From contig NC_031502.1 of NCBI RefSeq assembly GCF_000237925.1, positions 12,856,675 to 12,920,674 on the forward strand: a stretch of DNA of 64,000 nt, read 5' to 3'. Position numbers and translations under genes: made by a program. The stretch comes from Schistosoma mansoni (taxonomy: Eukaryota; Platyhelminthes; Trematoda; Strigeidida; Schistosomatidae). The notes beneath the pieces are model-generated. The model was not told the origin of the DNA, ran no database searches, and saw nothing but the letters and a program-made list of their open reading frames with translations. Within the stretch, counting starts at the first letter, position 1, and each line of letters starts with the position of its first letter. Below are positions 38,018 to 51,917 of the stretch, piece by piece.

Positions 38018-41000
38018 ACCACTAGTGGGTACTCCGTGCCACACATCTCCTACAACCATTGGCCAGCTTAGATTAATCACTTTTCGATATATCGATAGTC
38101 TATCAAGTGAATCTTTGAGCCTCTTTGCTTCTGACTTTTTATTTAACTGGGTTGGCATACTTCAGTTATAAGGGTATTTTGTGTAACGGCATCGTCAAAA
38201 TCCTCATACTTGTGGCATCTTTAGTGGTGAGCCCGACGTGATCTAGTACATTAAAAATGAACTGAGTTTGTTTCTTGTTGTAGTATTACATGTCATATTT
38301 CAACTCTTATTTTTATATACAGTGATATTGTTTTTCGAATATCGAATATTTTTTCTCGCCCATAGATATATTTTATCTTCATCATGACGGAACAGACATC
38401 CAAACTCCTGAATATTAAGACTTTTTTGCACCCCGCCTTTCAACTCATAACATTATGGTTCATCAGTATAAAGGCCTGATTCTACTACACAGAATCTCAC
38501 TTCCTCAAGCACGATGTGATAGACCTGCGTGCTCAATTTCTCGCAGTAGTTAGGGAGCTACCGCGCGATTCTTACAAGTACGTCATACCTACTATATTTA
38601 CTGGTGCTGTTTCTCAACCTTACGACACTTTGAAGAGGGCCATTCTGGAAATTGCCAGAACCCTCTGTACTGAAGATTGTTCTGTCAAGGACAGACCTCA
38701 AACGACACAAAATGACATTACAGATCTCTGTAATGCTCTCAATCGTAACCTTAGTATGTATCATAATCCCAAACTCCCACAAATAAGCCTATCTTGAAGA
38801 TAATCGGTCTCTGGATTTCGAGGAACAGATAACCCTAATTGGTGTTAGTACCGTAATAAATATGGTAAATGCTATAGAAATCGAAAGAAACCCTGAATAT
38901 TCACAAACTCCAAACCTTTCGAGAAACTTCCTCACGGGCACGCGTTAATGAGCAACCGTAACCGGTGAACATAGCCGTCTTTCATACATCACTGATGTGG
39001 TGACGAAAGTTCATAATCTCGCCAACACTAACGCAGAGGTAGGCGTTCTTCCTTCAAATACCGATGACTGTCTATTAGACTCGATTTTCAATTCACAGGA
39101 GGCAAATGGAGAACCGACTGCCACATATAATAAGCGATATATTTGTAGTGACCTGCTTTTCTCGACGAGAACGCGATTGGTATAATGAAAACAATTATTA
39201 TTATAACCAATTGTACTAGTGATTGTTTTACTATACTCGTTGTTTAACTGTATCAAAATCACTTTTCGTTCGGTTGTCTATCTTGTCCGCTCGAACTTTC
39301 TTACGCTCTGCCTTTATTGCCTGTACTCGATGGCACGTCTCGGTATTCTTTCGATACCACGAGATCGCCAATAAATATACTTTATCTGGACTAATTACAG
39401 CCTTCTGGTTTACGAGCTATCAAAGGAACCAAGTTGATTTTGGGCACGTAATCTTACTGTAGTGGTAATCATAGTCAACCGAGACGCCATCTACATATTT
39501 ATCCCTAAATTGGTTTACGCAGACCCATTCACTAGGTTTTCGCTGTTGCAAGTGTTTATATATCAATCATTGGTATAGACCTTCTACAGCACCATAATCT
39601 ACTCATCGACACGTGCAAATGGAGGTTAGTAGATGGTAATACTAAATTAACTATGTGCTCAACTTCATTTTCCGTTTGTATATTACCTCTAGTCACTATT
39701 AGGCACATTAACGACACATACTATCCACGGATACTCCACAAGCACCCTAAGCTGTACGTTGAGCGACCAGACGAATTCGACCATATGATAGACTGGAGAA
39801 TTATTCGACCATCGAACAGCCCATGAACGTCTTCGTATATGGTCTCTAGAATGGACAGCAATGATTGACGTCAAACTGGTGACTATCGGTAGCTGAATAC
39901 GAAAACCACCTCCAATCGTTAAGCATTGCCTAAAATCCACCACCGGATGGTTATCCTTTTTGGTAAAACCGTTGTGTGGAAAACTGATCTGGTTATAACA
40001 TATAACCTAATTTCTATGGCTACAGAATAAGAATTAACGGTATAATGTGCTGCCAAATGAAAAAAAACGAATAACTAAATAAATAAGTAAGAAAATAAAT
40101 CATTAGGGAAGTAAGATTTGAAGAGATGATATGATAAACTAGGAAAGGGTGGACACCGAAGAGTAAGAAATACCATTCATAGGACGGTGGACGAAGACTA
40201 GGTTTGGCTAAATGCACCTGATCCAGAGAGCTCTTTTATATGGCCTTTAACCGACCAGCTTCATGGAAATGCGAAATCCATCAATTTAAACGACAAAGCG
40301 AAGAAAACATTCTCCACAGTTGGGGAAATTATCACAGGAGTAACAATGGTCGCACATTTGGACACCGAAGCACGCACTATTATCACAGTAGAGCCATCCG
40401 ACCAGGCAATCTTGGTAGTCTTATGATAATGGGTATAAAACACCGGGAGGACTTTGACAATCTTGAGACGGTTGCCAGATATTGAGTCGAGGCATAGAAC
40501 TTTCAGAAGAGAACTCGTAGCCACGTATTGTGCTGTACTGAAATTTCAAAATTATGTGCAAGGCCAGGAATTCATTCTGCTCACCTACCACAAACCTCCT
40601 ACCTCCTATTTAAGCTCGTCTCTGGACAAGAACTCTTCTCGAGAGTCTCGACAACTAGACTGCATTTCTCAGTTTACTCCAGATGTACAACATATTTCTG
40701 GGTCACACAATATAGATGGAGACGCATAGTCTCGTGAGACTTATTTCAACAGTTATCAAGGGATCCACCTTCACAAACTCCCTCTGACTCCAATGAAGGA
40801 ACCGATCTTCAGCACGACTCATCTTCGACAACCCTGAAACTACTAATCAAGCAGATTGTAACAAGTAAGGAAACTTTACTATACGACACATATAAGTGGG
40901 GATCGTCCAATCGTCCCGAAGTATAATCGACTCAACATATTCAATACGTTGCACAAACTTTCTCATCCAGTTATTCCAGCAGCCATCAATCTCAAAGCAG

Positions 41001-41730
41001 AACGATTTTGTCGGCCGAGCATGAATAAAGATGTGAGGTAATGGGCATAGTCTTGTTTGAGTTGCCAGTAATCTAAGGTGACTAGACACGATATATGTCC
41101 CTTCGATTCTTTCGCAACCCCGACCCTCGTGTCGACAATGTTTATCTGGATTAGGAAAGACCTATACCAGATTCAAATGGATACTTTTAACGTGTGTGGG
41201 CCGTTTCACATGATGACCAGAAGTAGTACCCACCAAGAACGTTACTGCTGAAACAGTGGCCCGGACCTTTGTCGAACAGTGGGTAGCAAACTTCGGCAGC
41301 CTTCTGACTACCACTACAGACCGTGAACGCCAATTCGAATCTGGACTTTTCCGTTGTCTCACTTCACTAGTAGGAACAACACGATCCTAACCGACCTCCT
41401 ACCACCTGCAAGCTAACGTGCTGGTGGAACGATCTCTCATGGATTAAAGTGTGGTTCTACACCACTGAGTGGTGTCATATGAGAATGAAACGACCGTCCA
41501 ATACATTCAGGTCATGTATGGTAGCAGAGGGTTAAATGTACGCATGAATCCAACTAGTGAATGAGTCATAGTTGATAAACATTAGATAGGCAACCGCAGC
41601 ATAAGAAATGAAGAGGATCGTAGAGGTCGGTATTCAGAAAGGTATAGGCACATCCACGCGGAAGAGTCACAAAGGGGACGAGAACGAGAATCATCGCGAC
41701 TTGAACTGACAAATCCATCATCCCACTCAT

Positions 41731-41930
41731 NNNNNNNNNNNNNNNNNNNNNNNNNNNNNNNNNNNNNNNNNNNNNNNNNNNNNNNNNNNNNNNNNNNNNN
41801 NNNNNNNNNNNNNNNNNNNNNNNNNNNNNNNNNNNNNNNNNNNNNNNNNNNNNNNNNNNNNNNNNNNNNNNNNNNNNNNNNNNNNNNNNNNNNNNNNNNN
41901 NNNNNNNNNNNNNNNNNNNNNNNNNNNNNN
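41731..41930. other. Assembly gap (200 N)
   Basis: Placeholder gap within gypsy relic C, true length unknown. Confidence 0.98.
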
Positions 41931-42146
41931 TTACGGGCGACATACTTGTTGAAAGTGAACTTCCAGCTGGTCAAAACTTGAGGTTATCACTACCCAATAA
42001 GAGGGGAAAGAGCTGTAGCGGTAAATAAATTCCAAACTAAAGTTCTGCAAGTCATTTGTAAATAACAATAAATTCTGGATCAGTGTGTGGTCGGACAACG
42101 AGTGTCTGTAACGTTGTAGCTAATAAGAAACACATAATCTACTACA

Positions 42147-42627
42147 CCTTATTTTGCTGATTGGATTTTTAATGTGAAGACATTCAGAGATGACAATGGT
42201 ACAGTTTGCTCTAGACACAGTCAATCTGGAAAGTCTTTCCATTCCCTATTGCTCAACTATCTGCTGCTTCTAGTAAACAAATCTTAGTCTCTAGCGATTA
42301 TCTTTTTCAGTGTTCTAGTTTTTTGCTTTCTAAAGAAGACCGTATTCTCCTGGCTCAACACTTATCACTAGACCTTTAAGTCAGCAACTACATGCGTAAG
42401 TATCTCTAATACTCAAGACCAAATTGCCAGCTTGTAATTCTCGTGTTTTTTGTGTCCACTTTGTTCGCATCCGTGAAAGTGGTTAACATCCCTCTGCCCA
42501 TTGACTCCAAAACTTAGTCGCTCACAGTTATGTTTGACACCTTTGTCGAAAATAACCGCACGTATATTTATTTCAATGTGATGAATATTAGGCTTCCACA
42601 ATAACAAAACGTTATTGGGCGATGATG
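42147..42627. repeat. Inverted-duplicate flank (right copy)
   Basis: Reverse complement of 2357-2800 at high identity. It directly follows the LTR of relic C. Similarity ends at GTTATTGGGCGATGATG (about 42627). Confidence 0.7.
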
Positions 42628-44599
42628 AATCAAGATGTACCTGAAGCGTACCCTTGTGTCAAAGAAACCACTTGTTTTATGTTGAGAAACACTTTGTAAC
42701 TAATTTAACCAGTTTTATAGAATAAAAGTGGCATTTCTCTTCATTGAATACGTTTTGTGGTTTCTATCATCTACAACGTGCCAAAACTACTATTTTTACT
42801 TTATTCGGATTAATTTGTTGCAGTATCAAAAGACGTGTTGTTTTTACAATGGTTTCTACCTGTACTCTTTTATTTGAACAGGATATTTTTTTGGTTTTTA
42901 TTACATATTTAGGACTTCGCAGTTCTCATACAAGTCGGCTTCTGCTTAACTCTCTTAATTGTCAATTTTTGACACGGCTCGTTCTCAGTCTTTATGTTAG
43001 AATCTTTGAACGGTGACGGCATATAATAATAAAGGAAGTTGCTAACCTTGAGTTGCCGAAGCTCCGGAAAAAGCAACACGGAGGGCGATGATTGTAGACG
43101 AAGGTGCCATGAGGTTTGAACAAGTCTAACATCTGAAACCGTTAAAAGGCGCACCAAACCTAGACACGTACGGGCATCCCAGCAACACGGCTTAAGTATA
43201 CGGCTCAACCAAAGACAGACGACAGCACAATCGTGAACGTAGTCAAACAAACATTGCCATGAGAAGTCGTACTGATGTTTTCAACAGACAGGAACACGAC
43301 AGTACTTGTTTAGCCGATATACAAATCCATACACAACTTCAAGCAGGTTTGAGGCTGACTGACTTGCCTGGGTCTGATGAGATAAAGGACTTACTGAAGA
43401 GGCCCTGTGGAACCGAAAGCCTAAGGCCTCGAGCGTCAAAGTCCATGTCTTTAATACCTCATCCTCTCAGAAAAAGCATTGAAATACCATACAACCCAGA
43501 TCAAAAAGCTAGATGCTTCTAGCTGAGAGATGAATAAACGGCGATGATTATTCATCCAACTCTAGCAAACATTTGAAGTCAGGAACTGGATGAAACGAAA
43601 CACCGATTGCGGCTTTAGAAAAAACTGAGGTGGGAATGAGAAGAAAAGGCTTGTGATTGTGTGAAAAAAAAACAGGTTTTCTCGAATTCAATTGGCAAAA
43701 TCCGTCCAATACCAATTAGGTTGATGTTTGAACACGGGATTTCCAATTTATTCAATATTTAGACACATGAATCGGATTAGAACTCATCATGTGTCGATCT
43801 CTGAAACGATGAGGGCCTATGACAGAGGGTATGGTGAGTCCGAATGATGTGTAATGATCTTGATGTTGATTTGAGTAGTGTTAACAGACAATTGTGTGAT
43901 ACCAAGATCGCTTTCCAAACCTCCATAGTAAGTAAATCGATAGGTCATAAGTCACCCTGCCAAAATTTTACTGACTAGGGAACCAAGTAAGAGACCCAAC
44001 GGAAACTCCCACTCATGAGCAGCTGAAGCTGTTTAGTGTTGTTCATAACAGATCGACTACAGAACAAGAACTAACCAGAGTGGTTTTCAAAAGAATGATG
44101 AGAAATTGATAGGTGTGCTTTAAGATAATACAATGGAAAGGAAGTTGAATTAATGTATAACCATAGTAACCTAATATTATTTATATACCACGGCTTACCG
44201 TGCCGACGACCTTCACCGAGACTTACATGACCTTGGTGGGATTTATTATAAGCCGAGATATCGGTGTTTATATGAGGGTGGGTGAGATCTGATAGCAACA
44301 GTACACAAACCAGGATTAGTGAATGTCTGTGGAGGAATAAGAGGACGTGCCAGTAACAACGTATATATTTTAGAAATCAAAAAACGTGGTTATGTTATTA
44401 AAGGGAAAGCTTATGTACAAGTAGTCCCATGCATCATTTTGCAAGTTCCATTTACGCAGAGCTTATTCTTCTTCCCTTAGCACGTTTACTACTTTGTGTC
44501 CTGTAATAAAGTCAGATTCACATTACTAACATTACATGTAATTATTTTTGATACTGTTACATTATTATGTTCTGAACCAATCAGATTCCCACTGGCACT

Positions 44600-44760
44600 A
44601 TATGATAATTAGAAGTATTTGAATTGTAGTATAAACTAGTAATCCCCGGAATAACGCAATGTAATCAAGAAGTATTAGATGAGCCCGAACGAATGTATTG
44701 TATTTGGAATTCAAAATTACAACAGTCATCAATACGAAGAAGTCATTGATTTATTTAAAC
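44600..44760 (+). repeat. Direct repeat pair, first member
   Basis: Shares with 45490-45640 the landmarks TATAAACTAGTAATC, GAAGTATTAGATGAGC and CAGTCATCAA. Visibly diverged, family unknown. Confidence 0.5.
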
Positions 44761-45489
44761 ATCACACACTAACAAACAAAGTAGAATCTTAAAAAATACA
44801 TGTTCATGCCTTTACATGAACAATCAACTTAAATTGAAGAAAAAATTTGGATGCGACTCAAAATTTCATCTTTTTTGGCTTCAGTTGCCTTTAACTTCGA
44901 AGGGTTTATGAGGGAGAAAATAGTACACTGTTTCAGCGTTACTAGGGTGGGCAGCAGCTATACGATTGATTATATGGTGCGTATTGCTTAAAGACCTTTA
45001 CGCTCTCCAGTCATCAATATAACTGGTAATCATCTGTGGTAGATACAAAACGCGAAATGGTAACTACTCCGGATCATTTACTTCATGATGAAAAGGATCC
45101 AATAGAAACCTTTACCGTGTCCTGAACCATACCAGATATGCCTAATTGGTAACTTAGTTGCGCTTTCCGATACTGTAAAAAGATTAAGTGGGTGCAGTAA
45201 GAAATAAAACACTCAGAAAATCATGTAGAATGCGCAACAGGTGACGGAGTGGGTGGGACAGGAGCGTGAATGGCACGTGTCAGTCCCAGAGATTAGAATA
45301 TCTTGATTTACTTCACTTTCTTAATGATACAACGACTGGAGTTGCAACTACATGCCAATGTAAAGTTTCACTCACTGATTACTAAATGGGAAATTCGGGT
45401 TGTCAAGGACAGGTAGTCTCTCATCTGGGACAATACCATTTTGAGGTCATTTTTGTATTGTTTGTGAGTGTACCTTCTAGTTCGTAAAA

Positions 45490-45640
45490 ATTGTGATATT
45501 TAAGAGTACTTGAATTATAGTATAAACTAGTAATCTCAGGAATAACTCAATTTAATGAAGAAGTATTAGATGAGCACGAACGAATTCAAAATCAAAACAG
45601 TCATCAACACAAAGAAATCATTGGTTTATATAGACACCAC
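45490..45640 (+). repeat. Direct repeat pair, second member
   Basis: About 0.9 kb downstream of its partner at 44600-44760, same orientation. Confidence 0.5.
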
Positions 45641-47719
45641 ATCCACCACATCTTCAATTCAAGTGTAAGTGCGGTGGCATTGGACCTCAACCACACAGTT
45701 CTCAAAGCTAAACATGAGACAATTGGGAAAATATTTATCCAACATTTAACGTGGAAAAAACCTAACAGTTGAGAAGGCGGGAAGAATTAATTCGACTCAT
45801 CGGATGTCATGGTTCAGTCTTTCAGGCGTAGTTGTTCTCGTGCAACTTATCTCCTTTATGTATATTAAATATATTGCTCTATCACCAGCCTAAATGTGTT
45901 CTCCATCACATGTTGGTGGTGATTACGATAGGAAGAGTCAGTGTAGACAAAGGTGTGTTTCTCACGTAAGATCTTATATACTAAGTGGTCACATCATGAC
46001 AAGTCTACAATTTCAAGGTTGGGTCTTTTATTAAAGCAGTACTAATAATGAAGTATACCATAACTCTACACCCCAAAATCTCGTTGTGCTCACATTAAGG
46101 CCATTCGTCCTTTTCGGTCATTGGAAATTCAGGTCCTGAAAACCAGGTTTTAATACAATCAGAGTCATACTTACGTATTTCTCTAGAAGCTGAACCATTA
46201 GGGTTCATAGTTGATGGCGCATACTTCCAATGTGATGGCCTAGTTTGTTCATGAATAAAATTAATTCTATTAGCTACGTATGTATTGAGGCGTCACGTTG
46301 TATTAAGTATATAGTTTAATAGTATTATGGGGTCGGTCCAAAAGTATATCTCAGTCATATCTTTCAGTTTTATTTCTTCCACTATTCAATAATAATGTAT
46401 TTCTACCAGGGCAGGTACATGCCATTTTTACAGGCATGATCTACAGATTACAACGTTAGTTTGCTTACAGTATGCTTCCCGAGTAGGGTTTTTAAATAGA
46501 TGAAACCAATGAAAGTAAATAACAGCACATTCATGCAGATATCTTGGAGCGTTAGTGATTAGGTTTGTGCTTTAGTACTACACTGAGTACATACTTTAAA
46601 ATATTTTCCAGTGACATCGCGTCCACGTTACACACCAGATTCAAGCTCGGCATAATTCGGTTGGAATTCTGGTCGTGCTAAGTATTTATTAAACATAACG
46701 TTTTAAGTTTTTTGTGTTTGTTATAAGATAGAATTATAGGGTGCTTGGTGTGAGCTATGACCTTGAGAAAACGCATACACCAAATTTATTCCACGTGTCG
46801 GAAGCTCCATAGCTGTGCTCCCAGAGCGGGATCCTAAAAAGAAGAGGAACAAGGGAGCAATAAAGCACTTGGATATGAACGCTAAACAGCGCTTAACATT
46901 TTGCAATGGAACAGACAGATGCATGATAGATTAGTAGGTTTAACTCATGCTAGCTTTGTTTCTAGAGTCAAGTGTGATTAGAGCCTCCAGATGAGAGGAT
47001 GCAGTATTAAAGTACAATGAATTGTGGAGTAAGTTCAAATGATTGAAGGTTAGTCGAAATCAGAATAAGGAAGGCTGTTTATCAGAACAGAGAATGCACA
47101 AAGAGGGTAAAGTGTCAAGTAAACTAACAACCATATCCTTTATAGTTTGTTCTTTTCATCATTCGATGCCAGCCACACAGTGCTAGTGTAAAAGTCCGAG
47201 TTATCATGTTATAGGTTGTCTTAGTAGAATAGCTAATCCAGAATGAAATTGGAAACATGGGTCTGAATAATGAGAGTAGGAGAACAACTTCAATATCACA
47301 GATTGATTGACTTGTTCTCATCTATAAAGAGCCTGATACAAACAAAATGCTCTACCCCACAAACATGGATGGATTGAAGTCCTCGCCCTCACCATCAATG
47401 CTTGCTGGTCAGTAACTCCACCCTCCCTCTTTTTGTGATGTTAGGCTCATTTAAGCTAATTTTTTGGACATAGATCTTACCTCACACAATGCTCTGTGTT
47501 TCACATCATGTTGAAAAACACTATTTCTATAAGTACCGTTTTACAAACTTATCAGGCAGTTACAAATTATGGACTGCGGGTAAGGCTTCGATGCAATGCT
47601 TCAATTGACTATAGTATGAAGTAATGGTTGCCAATCAACGTATACGCATTCAGAAGGGTATAACTCAGGGTAGTTGAAATCCCGTTGTATTCCTTCCACC
47701 TTAAGTATATCGGATAGGT

Positions 47720-47960
47720 GTAAGTTTAAAATAAAAACAAACAGTATCCAGCAATAGGTCTTACACATATCTTGTAATGAATGATTTTAGATCCATTTTG
47801 AAAGAAGTTACGAAGAATGAAGCCGAGCAATTTCTTCGTTTTAGATGCTTTGGTTGAGATATGTTCAAAGAAGTTAAGACGGTGTGAGTAATGTACCCCT
47901 ATGTCAGTCACTGACGTGAGTTTGAGCAGTGTGTTCTTATTAAGTGTTAGTTTTACTTCG
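47720..47960 (-). mobile_element. CR1/Jockey-type LINE scrap (RT C-terminus)
   Basis: Minus-strand frame with SVTDIGVHYSHRLNFFEHI, KTKKLLGFILRNF and YKICVRPIAGYC. This is the post-palm 'DLGV...HI...YK.LVRP..EYC' block of CR1/Jockey reverse transcriptases. It is a fragment only, cut at 47960 by the start of a LINE B copy on the other strand. Confidence 0.7.
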
Positions 47961-49737
47961 CCCCCAAATGCCCTGGTGCGGCCGAGAGTGAGGAGAGTCC
48001 GCTCTCCCTCTCCAAATGCTCTCACATGGCCACGCGAATATATAGCCTCTGCCAGGGAAGTCCTACTTACTACCTTCTCGTGGCATTATTGTTGTTTGCG
48101 AAAGTGAGAGGACAAAAAGCGAATGTGCGGCGCTTTAACCGTGTTGGTGGACACGGCGAGTCCATCTAGGGGAGTTGGAAAACCCTGATTCTAAACCAAT
48201 GGTGCACATAGGCTCCGGGATCCTGAGGGAACAATTAGAGTATGAATCAGGCGTTGGTCACTGGCTACCATGCTACTGCATCTCCTCACGATGTTACACC
48301 GCCTTGAGGATCAGACCTTTAGGTCAAAGACTCGGTGTGTGATCCCCCAAGAAAACCACCTGCTTCAGTTTGGGCACCCGGGCAGTAACATAACCCTCCT
48401 ACAATTAAAATGAAGTGGCAATGATTACTGGACATACTACTCGCACTAATTTTACAATTCAGATAATCCCTACCCATTTCATAACATCCACTTTTATTTT
48501 TTTTGTACTACGTCATTTATCCACCCTCTTCCATTCTCACCTTGCATATTTTCACATTTCAAAGCAAGAAGTCTGGTGTGAGCGAAACAATCTACGAGGA
48601 TGGCGGGATATCAATCACTAACATCTATCGACGTCTTGGACGATGGGCGGAATTCTTCGAAGGGCAGTTCAACTGGCCTGCTGCTCCGGCAACATGGACC
48701 AGATTGTCCTGCTCTCCATGGCCAGTGAAGACTGTTCCACCAAACGAGGCGGAAGTCCGCAAGGAACTCCAACTCTTGAAGCGCTACAAATCACCGGGCC
48801 CAGATGACTTACCTCCAGCTCTTTTAAAGATGGTGGTGACTTTCTGGCTAAGGAACTGACTGTGTTGTTTGCAAAGGTTTGGGAGCAAGAAAGTGTTCCA
48901 ACATCATGGAATGAGTCGATAGTCGTCCCTATCTTTAAAAAGGGTTCAGGTTGTTCCTGTAACAACTATCGGGGGATAAGTCTACTTCCGATTGCGTCCA
49001 AACTATTGGCTTCTGTCATACTTCGTAAGTTGTTCAAAACTTGAGGAAGACTGACTCGCGAGGAGCGGGCGAGATTTCATTCTGGTCGATGATGTATTGA
49101 TCATATATTCACCCTCCGTCAAATGTTAGAACACCGTCATACTTATCACAGGCCAACAATCGTAGTGTTTCTTGATATCAGGGCTGCCTTCGATTCGTTG
49201 GACAGGACTGTTCTCTGGAATTGTCTATTGAAGAAGGGTGTGCCTGAGAAGTTTATTAACATCTTAAAGGCCCTGTATACGAACACCTCAGGCAGAGTGA
49301 GGGCATACAACCACTTCTTTCTACTGTCCCATTCAAGCAGTGGGGTTAGACGGAGTTGCCCAATCTCACCATTCCTCTTCAACTTTACCATCGATGACGT
49401 TCTGAAAATAGCTCTGATGGATGTAAGTAATGGCGGTGTGGATCTGCTACCTGAAGAAAGACTTCTCGACCTTGAGTATGCGGATGATATTATCTTACTG
49501 TGCGATAATGCCCAAGGCATGCAATCCGCACTTAATCAGTTGGCAATCAGTGTCCGCAGGTACGGCATGTACTTTGCACCCTCCAAGTGCAAAGTACTTC
49601 TACAAGACTGGCAGGATTCTCATCCTGTACTCACCCTGGATGGTGAGCAGATTGAAGTAGTTGAGAAGTTCGTGTATCTAGGTAGCTGCATAAGTGCTGG
49701 TGGTGGCGTGAGTGATGAGATCGATTCTCGTATAGTT
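47961..49737 (+). mobile_element. LINE B, internally deleted and 3'-truncated
   Basis: The 5'UTR (47961 to about 48560) is joined directly to the endonuclease-RT linker (AAGTCTGGTGTGAGCGAAAC, 48570), so the endonuclease is missing. The RT then runs through [20 protein letters not shown] and [13 protein letters not shown] to YLGSCISAGGGVSDEID, where the copy ends at 49737. TGA codons at 49042 and 49090 are the two shared with the other B copies. The 3' end is lost against a BEL relic. Confidence 0.85.
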
Positions 49738-51000
49738 TTCCCAGCTTAGACCTAGTCTTTCAATTGATATGGAGAGTAGTTGTTTTGAAAGCAATGTTAG
49801 AGGGGATAGTAGCATCTGGTGCATGACAGTATCGAATATTCCCAATGTTTTTAATAGGTTATCACTGGCAAAGTTTATTTCAGTTATATCTATCAGTTTT
49901 ATTCCTTCCACTATTTGTCTCACCAATTTCAATGGCACTACTATTGCAGTGAACAGAACGCTAGTTGGGGACAATCGAATGTCTTTAGACAAAAATTACA
50001 GATTATCTCACTAAATTCTGATAACCATACAGCAAACAGTTGATTTGCAAAATGACAATCAATTGTTTAAATCTTCACTGTTCCTTCCGTAAATATCAGT
50101 TCATCTTCTCTAGTTTCATTGTTCATGCATTCTCCCACCAATTGCGCTTCATTTCAGTTCTTTCCTTATCGGTCTTCTGACGAAATACACTCTATGTCTG
50201 ACCATCGCCATATACTACTTGTGTGGATATAAGTAGACCACACTACACTATGACTTGTAGTTCAAAGCGGAACAGTAGCAAATTTTCCGAGAGCTATTCT
50301 AGATTAGCCCAGGATGAAACTACATCTCCTTCCACATGCATCAAGCTCCAATCTCATATAAGCTAGGGCTCCATAACCGCTTCCTGTAGCATATGAAAAC
50401 AGATGTAACGATATTTGTCCTTTGTTACACGATTCAATATTTAAACATTGTCATATCCTGAGGGCTCTAACACCTGTAATTCCCTCCAACCAAGCTTCCC
50501 GGCTTGAGCGCGAATCCTAGTAAATCATTTTATCCCATCCGTAGTATTTACGACACAGCTGTTACACAACCCGTTTGGATGTAAGTGATAGGGGTACTAG
50601 AAATCCAAGCGGGTCATATAATGATGCTGCGCATGATGGGACACCAATCGTATTGGTCAGATGGTCAGGAAGGTTCACGTCAAATGCGGAACAATCGGAC
50701 TGACTGTACTTAAATTTCATAAAGTCATTTACACGTGTTCCATCGAACTCGGTATACAAGCCAAGTGAGTGACGCTATTCATCTTACGAATCCGTTTGTG
50801 TAAAAACCGAAAACCCCAAGAGCCATAGCTCTCAAAATATATTCCCTAACGTGACAGCCTCAGAGAATATCTCTAATAAAGCGAAACAATCATCCACGTA
50901 ACAATTGCATCTTAGAGTATATTTCAACTTATCATCGCTTAGGTTTGGTTGATCAGTAGCAGTACACCTAAAATAATATGAAGCGACACCATACGGCGGG
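49738..51000 (-). mobile_element. BEL/Pao relic (RT-RNase H part), split by a solo-LTR-like repeat
   Basis: Minus-strand fossil. A YVDDC polymerase box (near 50910), an SLYDPLGFLVPL linker (50562-50759) and an RNase H part (about 50290-50400 and 49780-49940) are recognisable in BEL/Pao order. The RNase H part is interrupted by the 303-bp repeat at 49945-50247. Partial, broken in several places, clearly older than the element at 52402. Confidence 0.7.
49945..50247 (+). repeat. 300-bp dispersed repeat, probable solo LTR (copy 3)
   Basis: Starts TGCAGTGAACAG and ends CACACTACA. It is flanked on both sides by CTAT (49941-49944 and 50248-50251), a clean 4-bp target-site duplication. This copy defines the family's ends best. 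Confidence 0.72.
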
Positions 51001-51917
51001 AAAATTACGTGCTAGTACTGTTCTTGATGAGACTTTAGCGCCGGAGACGGATATCTGTCGGATAGGGCGAGCTGTGCATTTTTAGGGTCGAGCATTTTTA
51101 ACTCTACAGTTCCTTGTGGGAAGACAGCATCGCTGCTATGATGATTGTCTGAAGGAAACACCTTACTGCCGTCACGCTTCTGTACAGTCAGCTGTACGGC
51201 TTCGCCCTTGGACCTTGGGTTCGCTGCTTTTAGTCTTACCACTCTTCAACCTACCTGTCTGGCACGACAGGACCTTGAAGAACGATTGTTCCAGCCAGTA
51301 TAGCTCGATTGGTTCACCACGATAGGCAAGCCCGACCACCACGTCAAACTATGAGCAACCGTCGGGCATACTATCCCATAGAACTTGTATTTTCTATAAA
51401 TAGATGATAGTATGACCATATATCGAGATACATGACATGAACCTGTGTAATATCATGAGGATCAAGTGAGTACTCACATTATATACTCCCCGGTATTCTA
51501 TTAATCAAAAAAACTATAGTGTTTTCAATGATCACATGAATTTAATGACTACTTAAGATGGTTGGCTGCTTGAGTGCAGACTCATGATTCTGAAGAGAGG
51601 TGATATTATCTGAATGTCTAAGAACAGAATCAATTATTGAAGCAATAAATTCCTAGTCATTTATTCTAGAGCTTCATAGTGTCAGGAATGGCGGAAGTAT
51701 CTACTGGTGACTAGAGAGGAAGTTATTAGAATTATAGATAACACTACAACTCATAAAAATACACAAACTGATCGCAAACGCAGCAAACCCGCTGCAAAAA
51801 GTAACGTGGATGACTTGATGTCTTACAGCGAGCAAAATTTTGCTGTTTTTACAAAGACCGCATTTGTAATGACCGAACCATACAACGATGACAAGAAAAA
51901 GCAAAGATATGACTTAC

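Larger units (their letters stand above)
34012..42146 (+). mobile_element. Gypsy-type LTR retrotransposon relic C, split by a LINE
   Basis: Plus-strand fossil. The first LTR lies in two pieces (about 34012-34125 and 38018-38227) because a LINE B sits inside it. Internal parts in order are a gag-like stretch (38516-38797), a protease-like region (about 38970-39185), RNase H (40484-40729; RRELVATYCAVLKF), the integrase zinc and core regions (about 40900-41440, partly under a gap), a purine-rich tract (about 41999-42013) and the start of the other LTR (TGTAGCGG, 42014). The protease and RNase H types resemble schistosome gypsy elements of the Boudicca/Saci kind. Broken, with many breaks; older than the LINE within it. 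Confidence 0.72.
42628..47719. other. Five kilobases without a recognised gene
   Basis: Mostly A/T-rich. 43009-43560 is GC-richer and contains an 87-codon ATG frame (43259-43522, polar, no known domain) that could be a LINE leader ORF. Two related blocks of about 150 bp (44600-44760 and 45490-45640) are direct repeats. Other short frames here have no support. Confidence 0.4.

Noticed and set aside
43259-43522. 87-codon ORF as a host gene
   Set aside because: No domain, no splice context, and the surrounding GC-richer block looks repeat-like; left as unassigned.
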